Both the position numbers and the translations under genes were made by a program. 64,000 bases of DNA. Origin: Sphagnum magellanicum (lineage: Eukaryota; Streptophyta; Sphagnopsida; Sphagnales; Sphagnaceae). The notes beneath the pieces are model-generated. The model made no database searches. It saw nothing but the letters and a program-made list of their open reading frames with translations, and had not been told where the DNA came from. The stretch is from contig CM038922.1 of assembly GCA_021904315.1 (NCBI GenBank), positions 5,245,347 through 5,309,346 of the forward strand. The letters are read 5' to 3'. Shown piece after piece: positions 59,398 through 64,000 of this stretch (positions within the stretch are counted from its first letter, which is position 1; every line of letters begins with the position of its first letter).

Positions 59398-61650
59398 ATG
59401 GAACCTCAAGAAACATTCACTAACAAAGTAATGAGGCGACCTAGTGTCCAAGCAAAGCTACTAATGAGGGTAGAACCTTTGGAAGTTGAACTAAAGGGAT
59501 GGGGAAAAAATGCATTTAAGGTTCCCTCTATATATCTACAACAAAGGGAACAAGAAAGAACAAATATGAGTATGTCAACCCAAAGACATGGCATTTTGTA
59601 TAGATCCAAAGAGATACTACATACATATCAAGAAGTACAAGGAGGAATGGAGACAATATCTATAGACAAAGGCTCTACTTAGTGATATGTTTCATTTCAG
59701 TACTAACATCATCATGAAGAATGGGATGAAGACCTAGACAACGATGAGGTTGAACAAGTGTTACCACAATATGTTAAGATTGTATTACAGATTGAGGATT
59801 TGGAAGAATAGGTTTTTGTAACTGAAGCAATGTATCAAAACAAGAAGGAGCATAGAATTGAACATAACATTCCACCAATAATGATGGTTGGTACTAAAAT
59901 ATGAAAGGCAAATTGGGTGATTGTATTACAAACTAATGAGTTCAAAATTAAACCTAGCCATCAACATCAATTATTACCAAGAAAACAAGTTTGGAATAGA
60001 TCCAATCAAAATGTAGATCGACATTATAAATCGCCATCATTCACTATAATTTCTATAAATAAGAAGATCATTCATTCACAGATTGTTTGTTTATTGAACG
60101 AGATGTATGAGATGCAATGATCAATAATTTCCATATTCAAGTACAGAGTCATTATAATCCAAAAGATGATCACAATCCATTAACTATTCCATGAGACGTG
60201 GTAATAACAACACAATTACAAATTTACAGAAATTTATGTAACATTACTGAACAAGGTGATGTACATAGCACATTTTTAAAGGGTAGAATACCCTTACTCA
60301 CTAGGCCATGTCATTCCACACCAAAAAAAGTAAGGATGACTGCACACCATCTTATTTAAACCACACAAAACTTGCAACTTTTAGAAGTATAGAATTTGTG
60401 CATGGAGCAAGGAATAGAACATTGCCATATCCCATAGTGTTAAACAATAGTGGCATACAAATTCATGGAAAACCAATATCATAATTTCCAAGTGATATTT
60501 TGTTTTGCAAACATTTTTCATAACACAAATCATTGTTAGAATTATGTGATCAAATGTATCAAAAGTTTTACTCTGCAAAAACTTCAAATGCTGAGAGGTT
60601 ATCACAAAATGCAGAGCAATGAAGGAAAGAGGGGTGTTGATCATTGGTGCATTTGGGGGCGCAAATGCTCCTTAGTACGACCTTTACCCTTAACTTGAGA
60701 ACAATCAATTGCAGTTTGTAATATCAACTTGTTAGTTTTTTTTTAAGAACTACCTAAATGTGTTTAGGAATGCATTGCAGACTCATTATACCTTTTGAAA
60801 GGTATAATGCTCTTCAATGCATGCCATGTATAATTTGTAGTACCCTATTATAGGTTTTTCATGAAACCACTGACTTATGTTGAATATAAGAAAGAACCTA
60901 ATCCAAATGCTCATGTATGAGTATTCAAAGCCACTATCAAAACTAATGATGAGATGGTGGATGAGGAACTAACCAATTTGTTCAATATTACATTGAAAGA
61001 TAACGCATCTGATTGGTGTAACAATTTTATGCAACATAATCCCAACTGTAGATTTGCAAATTTAAAACAAATCTTCTATAGACATTATCAAACAATGTGG
61101 AATGATGAACATGTTTATCTACAACTAAAGAACTTGAAACATGAATCCATAAAAAGAATAGAAATGTATTATGAAAGACTATTGAAATTGGCTAATAGTT
61201 TACAAACACCTACTACTAACAAATTTTTGACTGTACTATTCTAATCGAAATTACAATCTTATTTATGCATTGCCATTATGGGAACGAAGTAAGAGACTTT
61301 GCAACAACACAAAAAGTCGATGTTAATTTGTGAAGAAGGTATTTTTATGCTTGAAGCATAGATTACACTTTCTGTACCACAAACCACAAGGACAAGGAAC
61401 ATAGCTACGGGAAACCTAACAATCGCAAAGCTAAGTATGTATTGTATTAATTGTCACTGCACAAACCAAAACATGGGAATTTGCAGAAGCAAGAAGAAAG
61501 AAGAACCTATTATAATTACTACTAAAGCTACCTCTTAGGTTGGTAAACCTTTCAAATTGCTAACATATTTGTGGAATGGTGGGTCATAAACTAACGAACT
61601 ACCCAAGATTCGGTGAATGCAAAATATGTTCAAGGATAAAGGAGGTTAAT
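59398..61650 (+). pseudogene. Ty3/gypsy gag region, decayed
   Basis: First piece of a second Ty3/gypsy element running to the window end. The clearest part is 60954-61244: LTNLFNITLKDNASDWCNNF and YERLLKLANSLQ, typical Retrotrans_gag spacing. Near 61570 a decayed knuckle reads in part CGMVGHKLTNYPRFGEC. The 59398-59682 reading lies in the expected N-terminal position but has no diagnostic motif. Many stops. Confidence 0.65.
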
Positions 61651-62169
61651 CCACAAAATCTAAACCAACATCCAAGGTTAAAATAGTTACTACCTTAGTC
61701 AACATGGTGGATGTTAATGTTACCATTTATAGTAAGACAAGTGAAAAATAAATGTTTAAAGACCAAGAGCTAAGGAAAAAAAAATTTGCAATAGATTGGG
61801 AAGCCGAAAAAAAGTTGAAGAGGTCTATGGTGGAAACCATACAACAAATGTAGGTAATCAATCCACCACCAGATTTACTTATTCCTTCAACTAGAGAATG
61901 GATTACTAGTTGGGCGGGAATGCCAAGCTTAGTAAAACTTATAGACCTAACAAAATTTTAAGAAGTACCTTTTATTTCTCCAAGTAAAACCGTTTATGGA
62001 GAAAATAATTTTTAGGATATTAGTAAGCAGATGTTGGAAACCAGTTACACCATAAACCTTGGACAACTGATAAAAATAGCACCAAATTTGAATAAACACT
62101 TGTGGTAGAAAATGAAGATTAATAAAACACAAATGAACATTAGGGCAATGAATGAGAAAACAACCATGT

Positions 62170-62866
62170 ATGTAGTACTTGACATTAGAATAATAATAAT
62201 GGCTATAAATAATCACATGGTTGTATTCAATTACAGATCGGCATAAATACAATTGATGATGTCCTCTTGGATGGGGGATATGGAGTAAATATTATCATAA
62301 AACAATTAAGAGTTAGGTTAGGATTACCTAAGCCAAAATATGTTCCTTATAATTTGCGAATGGCAAATCAAACTACAACCAAACTAGTAAGATTTATCAA
62401 GGATCTAACATTCACAACATACCATACATAGTTACATTTACAATCCTACAGAACATTGTTGTAGATTCCAATTATTCCATGTTGCCTAGTAGACCTTGGT
62501 TCATAGATGTTGAAGTAACACATGATTGGGGAAATAACATGATCACAATATAAGGGAACAATATAGTCCAAACCATAATTGTGACTAAACACCTAGGGAC
62601 TAACTTGAAAAGACCAAAGGTTTTACTATGCTTTGATTATCAAAATGGCATTATAGATGAGGAAGAAGATCAAATGTTTGCTAGTGAACATGATTTATTT
62701 TCTATTGGTACAATTACTTTGCCATTAGAAATTCTAAAAATAGTGGTAGTTAATACAATGCAAACTAAGAGAACTATAGAAACTACAGATGTTAAAGTAG
62801 AGCCTTCTTGTAATTTTAGAAGTAGTGTAGAAATCGCTATTGATAAAAAACCCGAGGTCAACTAAA
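62170..62866 (+). pseudogene. Ty3/gypsy aspartic protease relic
   Basis: IGINTIDDVLLDGGYGVNII (from 62238) is the protease active-site block. The catalytic D-S/T-G is D-G-G, as in related plant gypsy copies that read LLDGGSGVNI. LRVRLGLPKPKYVPYNLRMA follows, then SMLPSRPWF near 62480 and THDWGNN near 62520, and TKHLG at 62584-62598. The rest is a spacer before RT. Confidence 0.8.
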
Positions 62867-63059
62867 AGATAAGGAATATCTTGAAACCTATTATCACCAC
62901 ACCCCGGGTCAAGTGCAAGTTGAGGAGACACTAATGAGGGTTTGAGTACATGAACAATAGATTGCGAATTGGACGTTAATATAAGAATAACAATTGATGT
63001 TGATCAATTTGGGAATAATAGAAAATCCTTAGACAATCAAGGTGAATGCTTGGTTGATT

Positions 63060-63973
63060 GAGGAGAACATGATTTCTTTGAAGAAGCTATTACTAGAGTA
63101 TAAGGACATGTTTGCATGGACTTACAAGCACTTGAAAGGTATACCTCCATAATAGGCACAACATTATATTGAGTTGGATACATCGATTCCACCAACACAT
63201 TAGGCCATGTACAAAATGAATCCAAACTACATTGTAGCCATTAAACATGATATAAATAAACTATTAGCAACACAATTTATCCAACATGTAAAAGAAGCCA
63301 CCTTATTATCACCAATTGTGGTAGTACCCAAGAAGAATGGAAAATTCAAAATTTGTGTAGATTTTAGAAAATTGAATGTAGCTCCTGAAAAATATCCCTA
63401 CCTTTGCCATTCATAGATGAAGTTCTAAATATAGTTGCAAATCATGATATCTATTCCTTTCTAAATGGATATTTTGGATATCATCAAATATCTATAACAT
63501 TAGAGGACAAATACAAAATAGCCTTTGTAATAGATTGGGGAGTTTTTACCTAGGTAGGAATGCCTTTTGAAGTAAAAAATGGCCATCCCACTTATTAGAG
63601 GGTAGTGAATAGAGCCTTTAAAAATTATCTAAACAAATTCATGAAAATTGTTTTGGATGATTTCACTATCTACAATGATATGGACATTCATTTACAAAAA
63701 TTTAAACTATGTTTTCAAAAGTGCAAGGAGTTTAGGATTAATTTAAACCCAGATAAGTGTGCCTTTATGGTATTTTCAAGTATGATACTAAGGTTTATTG
63801 TTTCCAAAAAGGGTAAATTATTGGATCATAAGAAAATCCAAACCATAGTCCATATGCATGTATCCACGAATGAAATGGTTCAATTCTATAGATGCTTCAT
63901 CAAGAATTTTGCATTTATAATGGCCCCAATTACCAAACTCATGAGGAAAATAAAATGGTTTTTGTGGACGTAG
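63060..63973 (+). pseudogene. Ty3/gypsy reverse transcriptase, runs toward window end
   Basis: SPIVVVPKKNGKFKICVDFR (63309-63368), then in another frame FIDEVLN, YSFLNGYFGYHQISI and YKIAFVIDWG (63412-63540), then from 63605 FKNYLNKFMKIVLDDFTIY with the catalytic pair intact as VLDD, and LNPDKCAFMV and KIQTIVHM. It ends LMRKIKWFLW (the conserved F-W), so RNase H and integrase would follow outside the window. Frameshifts near 63410 and 63600. The lineage looks like the Tat/Athila type by its DDFTIY and LNPDKC blocks, which is tentative. Confidence 0.87.
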
Positions 63974-64000
63974 AATGTTAGGCAGCATGGGAGTTGATTA

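Overview
This is nuclear DNA from a land plant with a large, repeat-laden genome. It is very AT-rich, has plant-type introns, and holds layer upon layer of decayed plant transposons. A gymnosperm or seed-free plant fits best, but this is inference. I see no host gene, rRNA or tRNA gene. Every supportable feature is a mobile element or part of one.

Left block (about 1.7-10.4 kb): one CACTA (En/Spm) DNA transposon with both termini and a 3-bp AAT target duplication. It carries a minus-strand TnpA-like accessory gene, a plus-strand gene with a nearly complete SET domain, and a TNP2 transposase whose middle exons lie inverted relative to its two ends. Short TCGCAAA-type motifs crowd both subterminal regions and recur in the divergent promoter between the first two genes. 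10.4-17.8 kb is AT-rich filler with one Ty3/gypsy reverse transcriptase relic near 14.3-14.9 kb. 17.8-19.04 kb is a degenerate low-complexity foldback.

Middle block (about 19-46.6 kb): a nest. A young LTR retrotransposon (two 808-bp LTRs differing by 14 transitions) carries only a gag-type gene, plus acidic tandem repeats and a stretch matching the N-terminal domain of elongation factor Ts. From about 23.2 to 46.6 kb run pieces of one ancient Ty3/gypsy element, all on the plus strand and in order: zinc knuckle, protease, C5-cytosine DNA methyltransferase (DNMT), reverse transcriptase, RNase H, integrase, PHD finger. The pieces are separated by CACTA-like non-autonomous elements (23313-26403, 35998-37755, 38458-40885, 41714-45352) and TA-flanked MITEs (35823-38018, 45722-46107; a third sits inside the last CACTA-like element). 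Most insertions have short target duplications, and several resume the interrupted coding sequence at the next codon. About 6.5 kb of largely unexplained DNA splits the methyltransferase.

Right block (about 50-64 kb): a decayed LINE (ORF1-like piece near 50.6 kb, ORF2 at 55.5-58.5 kb) with CACTA-like insertions between the parts, then a second Ty3/gypsy element (gag, knuckle, protease, RT) that runs off the window end.

The most notable signals are a retrotransposon carrying a DNA methyltransferase and a PHD finger, and a CACTA transposon carrying a SET domain. These are three chromatin-related domains in selfish elements. All are broken by stops, frameshifts or insertions. Domain names rest on motif recognition by eye, not on searches.
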